A stretch of DNA of 64,000 bases from Rosenbergiella australiborealis. GTDB lineage: Bacteria > Pseudomonadota > Gammaproteobacteria > Enterobacterales > Enterobacteriaceae. Positions 18,573 to 27,686 of this stretch are shown piece after piece. The notes beneath the pieces are model-generated. The model was not told the DNA's origin. It was given only the letters and a program-made list of their open reading frames with translations, and made no database searches. The DNA lies in contig NZ_JABBFO010000007.1 in assembly GCF_018494035.1 (NCBI RefSeq), positions 91,456-155,455 of the forward strand, read 5' to 3'. How positions within the stretch are numbered: position 1 is the first letter of the stretch; each line of letters begins with the position of its first letter. The position numbers and the translations under genes are program-made.

Positions 18573-19689
18573 TAAATTGTCCTTCGGCGGGCAGTGGTAA
18601 CGTTTGGTTTATACGTGGTTTTTGTAATGACTGATTTTCACGCCAGCGACGTAGTTGCATCACATAGGTGAGAACATGCGCGATAGCTTGATAGAGCTGA
18701 TGGGGAATCTGCTGATTAACGCGGGTCGAGGCATAAACGGCCCGGGCTAAAGGAGGAAATTCCACGACTTCAATGGCATGTTCTTCCCCGAGTTGTCGAA
18801 TATAAAGGGCTAAATCGTCAATACCTTTAGCGACAACATAAGGAGCCGAAGCGGCATTGGGATCATACTTAAGCGCCACGGCATAATGTGTCGGATTGGT
18901 AATAATAACATTGGCTTGCGGTACCGTTTTTCGTAATTGACCTTGGGCGATTTGCCGTTGTAGCTGCCGTAACCGTCCCTTTATCTGTGGATTTCCCTCA
19001 GTATTCTTAAATTCATCTTTAACTTCTTGGCGGCTCATTTTCATTTTGCGTTGAAATTGATAACGGCTTAGTGGCCATTCAATTAATGCAAATCCACACA
19101 TTAGCAATACAAAATAGCCGAAAAGCGTCGCCGCCAGTTTGAGACTAATGGCCAGTACTATTGGCCAACTCAGGCGCGAAAGAAGCATAATGTCTGCAAG
19201 AGAATGTCGAAGCACAACCCCTAGCATCGACAAGATAATCACACTCTTAACCAAGACTTTTGCAAGTTCAATCAGATTGTCGACCGCGACTAATCGGGCG
19301 ATGCCTGTAAGCGGGTTCAGCCGTTTGATATCAGGAATAAGTTTATGCAGGCTAAATATCCAGCCCCCACTTAATAGGGCGACTAAGCCGGCGACCAAAG
19401 GCACCCCACAGAAACTTAGAACAATCATGAGTACCAATTGAAGGGCACTGCCTAGAAGAGATAACAACGCATCGTTGCGATCAGACACCGATAGCTGACT
19501 GGGCATGCGTTGGAAGAACTCACCGATCAGATGCCAATACCACGGCGTTAATATCAGTAGTGTGATAAATGCAATCGCCAATGAGGCCGCGGAAGAGAGT
19601 TCTTTTGCGCGACCCGCATCGCCTTTTTCTCGGGCTTTTTTAAGTTTAGTGGGGGTCGCTTTTTCGGTTTTATCACTGGCTTGCGACAT
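18565..19689 (-). CDS. flhB: Flagellar export switch protein FlhB (Flag-2 LfhB)
   Basis: A 374-residue FlhB: N-terminal basic start (DKTEKATPTKLKKAREKG), four transmembrane helices, and a cytosolic tail with the autocleavage motif NPTH (in ITNPTHYAVALKY). Cleavage at NPTH switches export from rod/hook to filament substrates. It overlaps fliR by 17 bp and flhA by 8 bp, typical of a translationally coupled export operon. Confidence 0.96.
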   Translation of the reverse strand: MSQASDKTEKATPTKLKKAREKGDAGRAKELSSAASLAIAFITLLILTPWYWHLIGEFFQRMPSQLSVSDRNDALLSLLGSALQLVLMIVLSFCGVPLVAGLVALLSGGWIFSLHKLIPDIKRLNPLTGIARLVAVDNLIELAKVLVKSVIILSMLGVVLRHSLADIMLLSRLSWPIVLAISLKLAATLFGYFVLLMCGFALIEWPLSRYQFQRKMKMSRQEVKDEFKNTEGNPQIKGRLRQLQRQIAQGQLRKTVPQANVIITNPTHYAVALKYDPNAASAPYVVAKGIDDLALYIRQLGEEHAIEVVEFPPLARAVYASTRVNQQIPHQLYQAIAHVLTYVMQLRRWRENQSLQKPRINQTLPLPAEGQFSE

Positions 19690-20455
19690 GAGCCCCCCGT
19701 AATAAATCGAATTGGTGAATAATTTGGTTGGTTAAAGATAAGTAGTGTTCTGACAAAGCAGGAATCAGTAGTGCAATACTGATAATGCCTGCCAACGTGG
19801 CCAGTGGGAATCCTAAAGAAAACAGATTAAGGCTGGCGGATACCTTATTGAGTAGGCCGAACACTCCTTGAATTAATAGCATTATCACTGTCGAGGGCAG
19901 GGCGATAATTACTGCCGCAGAGATAATCCAGCCAAAGCTACTGATTAACACCTGAAAGCTAGGCCAAGAGAGCGCCGATCCGATTGGCCAAAAAATAAAC
20001 CCCTTGTACAGCACCGTGACCAATAATAAATGGCCATTTGCGGCAAAGAAAATAAGCATCATGGTCAAATTAAAGAGTTGAGCAATCAGTGTATTGCTTG
20101 TGCCATTGACCGGATCATTTTGTACGGCCATCGATAAACCCATATTCATCGCAATAATTTGTCCTGCGGTTTGCATCGATGAAAAGGCAAATTGCAATAA
20201 TTGACCGAAAACCATGCCCCAGATAATTTGTTCAGCCACAAGCCATAGCATGGTTACGGACAGTAATGCAGGCAGCGGCGTTTCTCGGAGTAAGGGAGTA
20301 ATTAAGGCGGTAAGGACCAGCGAGATCAGCACGCGAATTTTTCGAGAAATAAGCGTGCTTTCTGCCAAGGGGCTGAATTGTAAAAAAGCCAGTATACGTA
20401 CCCAAGGTAACAAGAAGGTCAGTAGATGACTGTAAAGTGCGGTCACATCAAGCAT
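19673..20455 (-). CDS. fliR: Flagellar export protein FliR (Flag-2 LfiR)
   Basis: A 260-residue integral membrane protein with about six hydrophobic segments, typical of FliR, which wraps with FliP and FliQ to form the export gate at the centre of the basal body. FliR-like motifs include the SPLAESTLISRKIR segment near residue 30 and the long C-terminal hydrophobic region. It follows fliQ by 6 bp. Confidence 0.94.
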   Translation of the reverse strand: MLDVTALYSHLLTFLLPWVRILAFLQFSPLAESTLISRKIRVLISLVLTALITPLLRETPLPALLSVTMLWLVAEQIIWGMVFGQLLQFAFSSMQTAGQIIAMNMGLSMAVQNDPVNGTSNTLIAQLFNLTMMLIFFAANGHLLLVTVLYKGFIFWPIGSALSWPSFQVLISSFGWIISAAVIIALPSTVIMLLIQGVFGLLNKVSASLNLFSLGFPLATLAGIISIALLIPALSEHYLSLTNQIIHQFDLLRGAHVASQ

Positions 20456-20461
20456 TGGGCA

Positions 20462-20734
20462 TTATCCGGTTATTGCGCCAGCTTGATGAAATAACAGCTC
20501 AGTGAAATCGATCAATTTAACCAGTATCCATTTACCCGCCACGATTAATACGACTAAGGTCACCACCAAACGCGGTAAAAAGCTCAGTGTTTGTTCGTTA
20601 ATCTGAGTCGCGGCTTGGAAGATACTGACACATAATCCCACCACTAAGCCGGGTAAAATGATCACGGCAGAAATGAGCAACACTAGCTGAATAGCGCTGC
20701 CCATTTGGTCGCTAATGCTCTCGAGGGTAAACAT
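20462..20734 (-). CDS. fliQ: Flagellar export protein FliQ (Flag-2 LfiQ)
   Basis: A 90-residue protein with two transmembrane helices and the conserved ATQINEQTLSFLPR segment between them, full length for FliQ. It is part of the FliPQR gate and sits one base after fliP. Confidence 0.95.
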   Translation of the reverse strand: MFTLESISDQMGSAIQLVLLISAVIILPGLVVGLCVSIFQAATQINEQTLSFLPRLVVTLVVLIVAGKWILVKLIDFTELLFHQAGAITG

Positions 20735-20735
20735 C

Positions 20736-21491
20736 TTAAAATCCCTGAATACTATGGGTCAGCGTACCGGTAATCAGTGACCAACCATCGCAAAGCACAA
20801 AAAGCAATAGTTTGAACGGTAGCGAGACGACCATCGGCGATAACATCATCATTCCCATTGCCATCAAAATGCTGGAGACAATCAGGTCGATCACTAAAAA
20901 AGGCAAATAGATCATAAAACCAATTTGAAATGCGGTTTTAAGCTCGCTTAACAGATAGGCGGGTGTGATGATGGTCAGATCTTGATCTCGCGGATCGCCA
21001 CTGACTTTAGCAATCGTCATTATTTGTGCAAGCGCGGTTTTACTGGTCTGCGCGAGCATAAAGTTTTTTAATGGCGTACTGGCACGTTGTAAGGCATCGG
21101 TCAGTGAGAGTTGTTGTGCTTGATAAGGCTGAATGGCTTGTTGATTGATTGTCGTCCAGACAGGGCGCATAACCAGTAACGTTAGGCATAAGGCTATACC
21201 CGTTAAGACTTTATTCGGCGGAGTTTGTTGAAGGCCTAAGGCTTGGCGTAAGATCGCCAACACGATAATAAAGCGGGTAAAACTGGTCATCATCAGGACC
21301 ATAATCGGTAATAAACCGAGTAAAGTCATTAAAACTAGGACTTCGATGTTAACGCTGTACTGCTGTGAACCATTGCTTGCCTGTGAGCTAAACAACGGTA
21401 ATCCCATATCCGCGGCAAAGAGTGGCGAGGAAAAGAGTAGGCCGCCAGCAAGCATTAGCGGTAAGTAACACCCTTTAAAGGTGAGATTCAT
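20736..21491 (-). CDS. fliP: Flagellar export protein FliP (Flag-2 LfiP)
   Basis: A 251-residue FliP with a cleavable N-terminal signal peptide ending SPLFA and four hydrophobic segments. Conserved family motifs are visible: MMTSFTRFIIVLAILRQALG near residue 65 and ILMAMGMMMLSP near the C-terminus. It overlaps fliN by 4 bp (ATGA). There is no fliO in front of it; FliO helps FliP assembly in primary systems. Confidence 0.96.
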   Translation of the reverse strand: MNLTFKGCYLPLMLAGGLLFSSPLFAADMGLPLFSSQASNGSQQYSVNIEVLVLMTLLGLLPIMVLMMTSFTRFIIVLAILRQALGLQQTPPNKVLTGIALCLTLLVMRPVWTTINQQAIQPYQAQQLSLTDALQRASTPLKNFMLAQTSKTALAQIMTIAKVSGDPRDQDLTIITPAYLLSELKTAFQIGFMIYLPFLVIDLIVSSILMAMGMMMLSPMVVSLPFKLLLFVLCDGWSLITGTLTHSIQGF

Positions 21492-21868
21492 GGAGTTAAA
21501 TCGCTCAATGATTGTCCGGTGAATTCAATAATCCGTAAGCCATATTTATCGTTGACCACAACGACTTCTGCTTTACCGAATAGCACACCATTGACTTTCA
21601 AATCTAACGGTTCGCCTGCCATCTTATTCAGTTCAATCACTGAACTATTGTCGATGGCTAATAATTCGGCTAATGAGACATTTACCGATGCGACTTCTAG
21701 GGTTAAGGTCAACGGAATTCGGTTGAAAAGCTGGCGTTTACGTTGTTCTGCCTTTTGCTGGTCAAGATCTGCGGAGGGTTGCGAATCCATCGGATTCGTT
21801 GACAATTCATCCAGCGATATATCGTCCAGAGAAAAAGCCGATGGAGGCGTTGTATTATCGTAGTTCAT
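21488..21868 (-). CDS. fliN: Flagellar switch protein FliN (Flag-2 LfiN)
   Basis: A 126-residue C-ring protein. The C-terminal SpoA domain carries the typical GEPLDLKVNG and VVVVNDKYGLRI segments. The acidic N-terminal ~45 residues are variable. FliN rings with FliM at the base of the rotor and docks the export ATPase regulator FliH. It starts three bases after fliM ends. Confidence 0.95.
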   Translation of the reverse strand: MNYDNTTPPSAFSLDDISLDELSTNPMDSQPSADLDQQKAEQRKRQLFNRIPLTLTLEVASVNVSLAELLAIDNSSVIELNKMAGEPLDLKVNGVLFGKAEVVVVNDKYGLRIIEFTGQSLSDLTP

Positions 21869-21871
21869 GCT

Positions 21872-22771
21872 TTACCTGGTGTAATAATCAATAAATTCTG
21901 ACAAAACGAGCTGCCCTTGGTGTTCCGAGACTGTTGCATGGAACAGGACTTCATCGCCTAAAGTAACCGGGATGGACTCATTGAGAAAAATCGGCAATAC
22001 GTCATCAATATTCAATGCCAGTAAACGCTCAAGCGTGGTTTCAACGCTCGCCAACTGTGCTTGCAAGGTAAAAGGAACCCGACGTAGCTGCTGCTCGAGT
22101 TGTCCATCAGTGAGGGCTGAGGGAGGAAGTTGTTCGCTCTCTTGACGTAATGCACTGAGAATATGATCGATTAATTGATGATCAAAACGCAGCGTGATCC
22201 CACCTTGTGGATAGCCCCGTAATTGGAAAGAGAGTGACCACGCCCAATGGCTATGTTGTTGATTATGAAGCGGCTGTAAAGTAATTGGCAGGCCAATGAC
22301 TTCCGGCGTTAAGAATATCTTACTGACTTCATCACCCAAGCGTTCTTGCAAACGTAATTCTGTCTGTGTGATCTCTATTGTATTCGGGGAAACAGGACAG
22401 TCCGCCACGCCGTAAAAATCATGCAGTAATCTCAGTAACAAGGGGCGTTCGATTTCAAAGGCAATTTTGCCTGCTGAGCAAGCATAAAGCTGGTGGCATT
22501 TCTTGTTTTCTTCAAGAGAAAAGGCAATGGTTGCGAGAGCGGTATTTATTCTAAATTTTGTTAAAAAATAACGACTTAATCCGGCATCGAAATTATCGTA
22601 ATTTTTATTAATGTGTTCAGAGAGTTTATGCCAAGGTTTCCCCAACTGGCTGACGGCGAGGGGCAGCACATTATCATCCGCCTCAATATTAAGTTTTTTG
22701 AGTGTTGCTTTCGCCAAAACCATGTTCTGCCCGGTAAACGTATGCCGTATTCGATGATTAATACTGAGCAT
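21872..22771 (-). CDS. fliM: Flagellar switch protein FliM (Flag-2 LfiM)
   Basis: A 299-residue divergent FliM: a middle CheC-like domain followed by a C-terminal SpoA domain (FHATVSEHQGQLVLSEF). It is shorter than Salmonella FliM (334). The N-terminal CheY-binding motif (LSQAEIDALL in primary systems) is absent; the chain starts MLSINHRIRHTF instead. It heads the fliMNPQRflhBA run, divergent from lafK. Identity rests on synteny plus the SpoA domain; the rest is weakly conserved. Confidence 0.85.
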   Translation of the reverse strand: MLSINHRIRHTFTGQNMVLAKATLKKLNIEADDNVLPLAVSQLGKPWHKLSEHINKNYDNFDAGLSRYFLTKFRINTALATIAFSLEENKKCHQLYACSAGKIAFEIERPLLLRLLHDFYGVADCPVSPNTIEITQTELRLQERLGDEVSKIFLTPEVIGLPITLQPLHNQQHSHWAWSLSFQLRGYPQGGITLRFDHQLIDHILSALRQESEQLPPSALTDGQLEQQLRRVPFTLQAQLASVETTLERLLALNIDDVLPIFLNESIPVTLGDEVLFHATVSEHQGQLVLSEFIDYYTR

Positions 22772-23062
22772 TTGGTAAGAAATTATTAAGAATATTATGA
22801 GATATTGGTTGCGGCTTGCAAGGGTTTTGTTTAAATTTGTATCAGAATATTCTGTAATGGAGATCTAAAAGACATTAAAAATTTTACGTTTTTAGATTTT
22901 TATGCTGATTTATATAAACTATAAGAATAATATTCTGTAAAATTACATAATAATGCGATTCTCATTTCAGTTTTGTTTATTAATAGAACAAAAAAGTCCC
23001 CCTACTGTTATGAAGTATTAAAAAAATTATCGAAAAATTTACTTAACATTTGGGAAATATCA
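22772..23062. promoter_or_regulatory. AT-rich divergent control region fliM / lafK
   Basis: This 291 bp gap is very AT-rich and must carry the promoters of the fliM operon and of lafK. The 12-mer AATATTCTGTAA occurs twice in the same orientation, at 22846-22857 and 22929-22940 (83 bp start to start). The first copy lies in a near-palindrome CAGAATATTCTG (22843-22854). I found no sigma-54 site with correct spacing. This is the likely entry point for control of the whole locus. Confidence 0.5.
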
Positions 23063-24061
23063 ATGAGTACTTATTCTCCAGGGATAAATACTGCTGATGC
23101 TGATGCTGATCTTATTTCATGCGCTGCAAAGAGTATCGAAACACTACGGTTAGCTGAAAAAATAGCCAAGGTGGCGGTGCCAGTCCTGATTTATGGTGAA
23201 TCAGGAACCGGTAAAGAGTGTATTGCTCGCTATATTCATCGGCAACAATTTGGTTCGTTAAACACTGCGCCCTATATTGGCGTTAACTGTGCGGCTATTC
23301 CTGAGAGTTTGTTAGAAGCAACGCTATTCGGTTACGAGAAAGGCGCGTTTACCGGGGCGGTACAGGCTATGCCCGGCAAGTTTGAGCAAGCCAATGGGGG
23401 AACCTTGTTGCTGGATGAAATTGGTGACATGTCTCTGTCTCTTCAAGTCAAACTACTAAGAGTGCTGCAAGAACAAGAGGTGGAACGCTTAGGGAGTACC
23501 CGCCGTATCAAATTAAATGTCAGAATTATTGCCGCGACCCACCAAGACATTCCCTTGGCCGTGAAAGAGGGACGATTTCGACAGGATCTTTACTACCGTT
23601 TAGCCGTTCTCCCTATCACTATTGCTCCACTTCGTGAGCGCCGAGAAGATATTCTACCGTTGGTCGCACATTTTATAGAGAAGTACCGTACCTTTACCTC
23701 TTCAACAGTGACAGTTTCTGCCGAAGTACAGCGTGCACTGCTCAGTTATGAGTGGACGGGGAACGTACGAGAGTTGGAGAACAAGGTGCAACGTGGATTG
23801 ATTCTCTGCCAAGGGGGCGAACTTACTGTAGAGGATCTTGGATTACCTGCTATCGCCTGTTCTCACCCTGACTTAGCGCCCGACGCTGCCAATATTTCCG
23901 CAATCAGGGATAAAGGTAAACAGGTCGAACAGCAATATGTGTTGGACGTTCTCAAACAATTTAATGGCAATAAAACACTCACCGCCGAAAAATTGGGAAT
24001 CACCCCTCGCGCATTACGTTATCGTCTCAGTTCGATGCGTCAATCCGGTTTATGTCGTTAA
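23063..24061 (+). CDS. lafK: Sigma-54-dependent flagellar activator LafK
   Basis: A 332-residue enhancer-binding protein. The AAA+ domain covers about residues 20-245: Walker A GESGTGKE, the sigma-54 contact loop GAFTGA, Walker B LLLDEIGD, and the arginine-finger region [10 protein letters not shown] Fis-type helix-turn-helix closes the protein ([20 protein letters not shown]). There is almost no N-terminal regulatory domain, so activity may be set by expression level. I chose the ATG behind GGGAA; the frame is open 30 codons upstream. LafK is the dedicated activator of lateral flagella in Vibrio and Aeromonas. Confidence 0.92.
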   Translation: MSTYSPGINTADADADLISCAAKSIETLRLAEKIAKVAVPVLIYGESGTGKECIARYIHRQQFGSLNTAPYIGVNCAAIPESLLEATLFGYEKGAFTGAVQAMPGKFEQANGGTLLLDEIGDMSLSLQVKLLRVLQEQEVERLGSTRRIKLNVRIIAATHQDIPLAVKEGRFRQDLYYRLAVLPITIAPLRERREDILPLVAHFIEKYRTFTSSTVTVSAEVQRALLSYEWTGNVRELENKVQRGLILCQGGELTVEDLGLPAIACSHPDLAPDAANISAIRDKGKQVEQQYVLDVLKQFNGNKTLTAEKLGITPRALRYRLSSMRQSGLCR

Positions 24062-24079
24062 TATTATTCGGTAATTACT

Positions 24080-24394
24080 ATGGATCCTAAAATTTCGTTG
24101 TGGGCAAATACGGGCTCGTTGGCGCCGATCAGTCATTCAATACCGGCGATTGATATGCCGGCCACTACGGGTAATGAAAGTTTTCAATCGGTGTTGTCAC
24201 AAGCCATTGGTGAAGTTAATCATTTGCAGTTGGAAGCCAGCACCCAGCAAAATGCGGTCAATGCCGGTCAAAGCGATGATTTAGCCGGGGCAATGATTGC
24301 CAGCCAACAAGCTAACATCAGTTTTACGGCGTTGCTGCAAGTACGTAATAAGTTAAGCAGCGCATTAGACGATATTTTGAATACTCCCCTTTAA
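24080..24394 (+). CDS. fliE: Flagellar MS-ring/rod adaptor FliE (Flag-2 LfiE)
   Basis: A 104-residue FliE, full length. The conserved C-terminal helices (MIASQQANISFTALLQVRNKL) join the MS ring to the proximal rod. It lies 18 bp after lafK and 9 bp before fliF, so it may be cotranscribed with lafK; no separate promoter is evident. Confidence 0.94.
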   Translation: MDPKISLWANTGSLAPISHSIPAIDMPATTGNESFQSVLSQAIGEVNHLQLEASTQQNAVNAGQSDDLAGAMIASQQANISFTALLQVRNKLSSALDDILNTPL

Positions 24395-24403
24395 TATGGA
24401 ACG

Positions 24404-25987
24404 ATGATGTTTGATTCCCTGAAATCTTGGCTTGTAAAACGTCAATTCTCGATGGAATTACTAAAAAAGCCTTGGGTACTAGCCTTAGCGGGAGCCGTTG
24501 TAACCCTGATTATCGTGACCACACTGTGGCACGGACAGGCTAATTATGTTCCGTTGTATGGCGCGCATCAGCGAGTGTCGACTGACGCTGTCACCAGCAC
24601 GTTAGCTGCTGAACAGATTGATTTTCGTATCAATCCTGAAAATGGCCAAGTCTTGGTGGCGGACAAAGTATTACCACGGGCGAGAATGGTATTAGCGGGT
24701 AAAAATATCCAGCCAATAGTCGCACCGGGATTAGAACTGATGGATAAGGATGAGGTACTAGGAGCCAGCCAATATATCCAAAATATCCGTTATCAACGTG
24801 GGTTAGAAGGCGAATTAGCACGCAGTATTATGTCGCTAGAAGGGGTTGATGAAGCGAGAGTTCATCTTGGTATTCAGGCAGAAAGCGGTTTTGTGTTATC
24901 TAATCAACCGGCAAGCACCGCCTCTGTCCTAGTGACACTGGCTGCGGGAGTACGCCTAACATCGCAACAAGTTCGAGCTATTACGCAGTTAGTGGCGGGG
25001 AGTGTACCAGGACTGAATGCTGAGAATATCCATATCGTTGACCAAACGGGGGCTTTATTAAATGAGCGTAGCGAAGATTCACCCGCAGTAACCTCAGATG
25101 TCTTACAGGGTATCAGCCAACCTATTCTACAGAACTTAACGCAGTTGCTAGATTCTGCGGTAGGGCAAAAAAATTACCGTGTAACGGTAATGCCTGATAT
25201 TGATGTTCGACGTATGGAAGAGACTCAAGAGAGCTACCAAGGGGAGCCTAAAGTTCTCGAAGAGCAGTTGAATAGTGATACCAGTGTGCAAGCTCTTGCT
25301 TCTGGCGTGCCGGGAACCTTAAGCAATCGTCCGCAAACCTCAGAAGCCACGGATGCCGAAGGACAGAAATCCGATCACCGTTACAGTCAAACGCAGCGTA
25401 AATATGCTTACGACCATCAAATTAAGCATATTAACTATCCAACGCAGCAACTGACTCGACTGCAAATTGCCGTAGCTTTAAATAGCGGCACGGATATTGT
25501 CGCGAAAATGTCTGACACGCAGTTAGCACAGCTCAAGAGTCTATTAGAAAACGCCGCAGGGGTTGAGGCGAAACGCGGTGATATGCTGACACTGGATAAA
25601 CTAGCCTTTATCGCGCCACCGACGGTGACACTGCCTACGCTTGCATGGTGGCAGCAGCCTGATATCCAGTTTTGGGCGATATGGGGTGGGGTCGGCGTCT
25701 TAGTATTGTTATTCCTGTTCATCATTGTTCGTCCAGCGATCAAAGCGGTCACTGCTCGGAAAACGACATCCTCCGCTGCTGATCATTCACTCAATACAGA
25801 GATAAATGCGACAACGCAGAGTGAGAAACATCAGTTTGAAAATGAATCTGATTTACCCCCACGTGCATCAGGTATTGAAGACAAGGTTAGCTACCTACAA
25901 CAGCTGGCGGCCAACGAAACCGATCGTGTGGCTGAAGTTATCAAACAGTGGATAAATAGTAATGACCGAACCCGCGACAACGTCTAA
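24404..25987 (+). CDS. fliF: Flagellar MS-ring protein FliF (Flag-2 LfiF)
   Basis: A 527-residue FliF. It has an N-terminal transmembrane helix (about 28-45), the YscJ-like ring-building domains, the large periplasmic collar region, a second transmembrane helix (about 425-447) and a C-terminal FliG-binding tail ending in the predicted helix VAEVIKQWINS. Adjacent ATG codons at 24404 and 24407 are both possible starts. Its 3' end overlaps fliG by 26 bp. Confidence 0.95.
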   Translation: MMFDSLKSWLVKRQFSMELLKKPWVLALAGAVVTLIIVTTLWHGQANYVPLYGAHQRVSTDAVTSTLAAEQIDFRINPENGQVLVADKVLPRARMVLAGKNIQPIVAPGLELMDKDEVLGASQYIQNIRYQRGLEGELARSIMSLEGVDEARVHLGIQAESGFVLSNQPASTASVLVTLAAGVRLTSQQVRAITQLVAGSVPGLNAENIHIVDQTGALLNERSEDSPAVTSDVLQGISQPILQNLTQLLDSAVGQKNYRVTVMPDIDVRRMEETQESYQGEPKVLEEQLNSDTSVQALASGVPGTLSNRPQTSEATDAEGQKSDHRYSQTQRKYAYDHQIKHINYPTQQLTRLQIAVALNSGTDIVAKMSDTQLAQLKSLLENAAGVEAKRGDMLTLDKLAFIAPPTVTLPTLAWWQQPDIQFWAIWGGVGVLVLLFLFIIVRPAIKAVTARKTTSSAADHSLNTEINATTQSEKHQFENESDLPPRASGIEDKVSYLQQLAANETDRVAEVIKQWINSNDRTRDNV

Positions 25988-26993
25988 TGTTTCGCTTACG
26001 ACACGCCAGCGTAACAGTGTCGAGCAAGCTGCCATTCTGTTACTGAGCATTGGAGAAGATGCCGCGTCGCAGGTTATGCAAAAACTGTCTCGCGAGGAAG
26101 TGATTGTCCTGAGCGAAACGATGGCGAGGCTGCAAGGAGTTAAAGTATCGCAAGCACATCAGGCCTTGAACCACTTTTTTGATGACTACCGCCAGCAAAG
26201 TGGAATTCATGGTGGCTCTCGCGCCTATTTACAAAATATTCTACAAAAATCCCTCGGCCAAGAGATTGCCACCAGTGTGATGAACCATATCTATGGGGAT
26301 GCCATCCGCTATCGTATGGCGCGATTACAATGGGTCGATACCTCGCAACTCTCGGCCTTGATCAACCAAGAGCATGTACAGCTACAAGCCATTTTTCTTG
26401 CCTTTCTACCGCCCGATGTGGCGGCAGAAGTGCTTGCTATGCAATCAATTGATTTACAAGATAAAATTCTATTCAGGATCGCACGCCTCGATGATATTAA
26501 TCGCGATGTAATTGCCGAGTTAGATCGGTTGATTGATCGGGGTATTTCAACGATCTCCGAACATGGCTCACGCATCACCGGCGCACGACATGCGGCGAAT
26601 ATTATTAACCGCCTTCCTGAGCAGCAGAATCAGCTTTTAGAGCAAATGAAACAGCAGGACGCCTCTTTATTTAAAGCACTCGAAGATCAAATGTATGAGT
26701 TCTTTATCTTGAGTCGTCAGAGCGAAGAAACCCTACAACGTCTCTTTGATGAAGTCGCTCTCGAAGACTGGGCAATCGCGTTGAAAGGTGCAGAACCGGT
26801 TCTGCGCGACACACTCTTTACCATTATGCCGAAACGACAAGTTGGTCAGCTTGAGCAAATGTCGACGCGACTCGGTCCGGTGCCGATTAGCCGAATTGAG
26901 CAAGTCCGACGCGATATTATGACCACCCTTCGCCAGCTAGCGGAAGAGGGGGAGATAACGATCCAAATGTACGCAGAACGCACCGTTGAGTAA
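25962..26993 (+). CDS. fliG: Flagellar rotor protein FliG (Flag-2 LfiG)
   Basis: A 343-residue FliG, close to the 331 of Salmonella. N-terminal, middle and C-terminal armadillo-like domains are all recognisable. The C-terminal torque helix (ALEDWAIALKGAEPVLRDTLFTIMPKR region) keeps charged residues for contact with MotA. It overlaps fliF and precedes fliH by 15 bp. Confidence 0.95.
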   Translation: MTEPATTSNVSLTTRQRNSVEQAAILLLSIGEDAASQVMQKLSREEVIVLSETMARLQGVKVSQAHQALNHFFDDYRQQSGIHGGSRAYLQNILQKSLGQEIATSVMNHIYGDAIRYRMARLQWVDTSQLSALINQEHVQLQAIFLAFLPPDVAAEVLAMQSIDLQDKILFRIARLDDINRDVIAELDRLIDRGISTISEHGSRITGARHAANIINRLPEQQNQLLEQMKQQDASLFKALEDQMYEFFILSRQSEETLQRLFDEVALEDWAIALKGAEPVLRDTLFTIMPKRQVGQLEQMSTRLGPVPISRIEQVRRDIMTTLRQLAEEGEITIQMYAERTVE

Positions 26994-27008
26994 TGCAAAA
27001 GGGATACG

Positions 27009-27686
27009 ATGAGTAAAACACTGACCCCCTACCGTTTTCCGCCGTTATACACCGGGCAAACCGTCGTACCTACGGTCAAGAGCGAATCGCCGCCCCCGGT
27101 CGATAGCCAGCAACAGATTGATGAGGCAAAAGCTGACGGGTTTCAACAAGGGTTCGATGAAGGAACGACACGTGGTTTTGAACAGGGCAGGGTGGAGGGC
27201 CAACGACAAGGTTTTGAGGCCGGGCGTGCAGAAGGCTTACTTGAATCTCGGCATTTATTTGAACAGGCTACTGCACCCATCGAGGCGATGGTTGCCAAAT
27301 TGAATGACTTCTACGCTCAAGCCGAACAGCAACAAAATACCGCTACCTTGGCGTTGGTGACGCGCATTGCCGGATTAGTGATCCAACAGGAGATCGCTAC
27401 ACGACCTGAATTATTACTCAGCTGGATTGACGATAAACTCGCCCACGAACAACTGGCCGATACGCCATTTTCTATACGTGTCTCTGACGCTGATTTTCAG
27501 GCTCTGCAACAATTAGCTCCTGAAAAAATTATTGAGTGGAAACTTCACGCACACGAACAGTTGGCCCGTGGAGAATGTATCATTGATACAGCACAGCAAC
27601 ATATCGATCTTGGTTGCCAACAACGTCTCGACCACTGTTTATCAACCCTTGAGCAAAGTCTGACCACGCAGGAGAATGTGTCGTGA
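27009..27686 (+). CDS. fliH: Flagellar export ATPase regulator FliH (Flag-2 LfiH)
   Basis: A 225-residue FliH with the typical GxxxG-rich coiled coil (GFQQGFDEGTTRGFEQGR at about residues 44-61) and a C-terminal FliI-binding domain. It inhibits and docks the FliI ATPase. It overlaps fliI by 4 bp. Confidence 0.93.
   Translation: MSKTLTPYRFPPLYTGQTVVPTVKSESPPPVDSQQQIDEAKADGFQQGFDEGTTRGFEQGRVEGQRQGFEAGRAEGLLESRHLFEQATAPIEAMVAKLNDFYAQAEQQQNTATLALVTRIAGLVIQQEIATRPELLLSWIDDKLAHEQLADTPFSIRVSDADFQALQQLAPEKIIEWKLHAHEQLARGECIIDTAQQHIDLGCQQRLDHCLSTLEQSLTTQENVS

Noticed and set aside
22807-22822. TTGG...TTGC sigma-54-like site before lafK
   Set aside because: GG and GC are 9 bp apart instead of 10, and the CA after GG is missing; spacing is strict for sigma-54.
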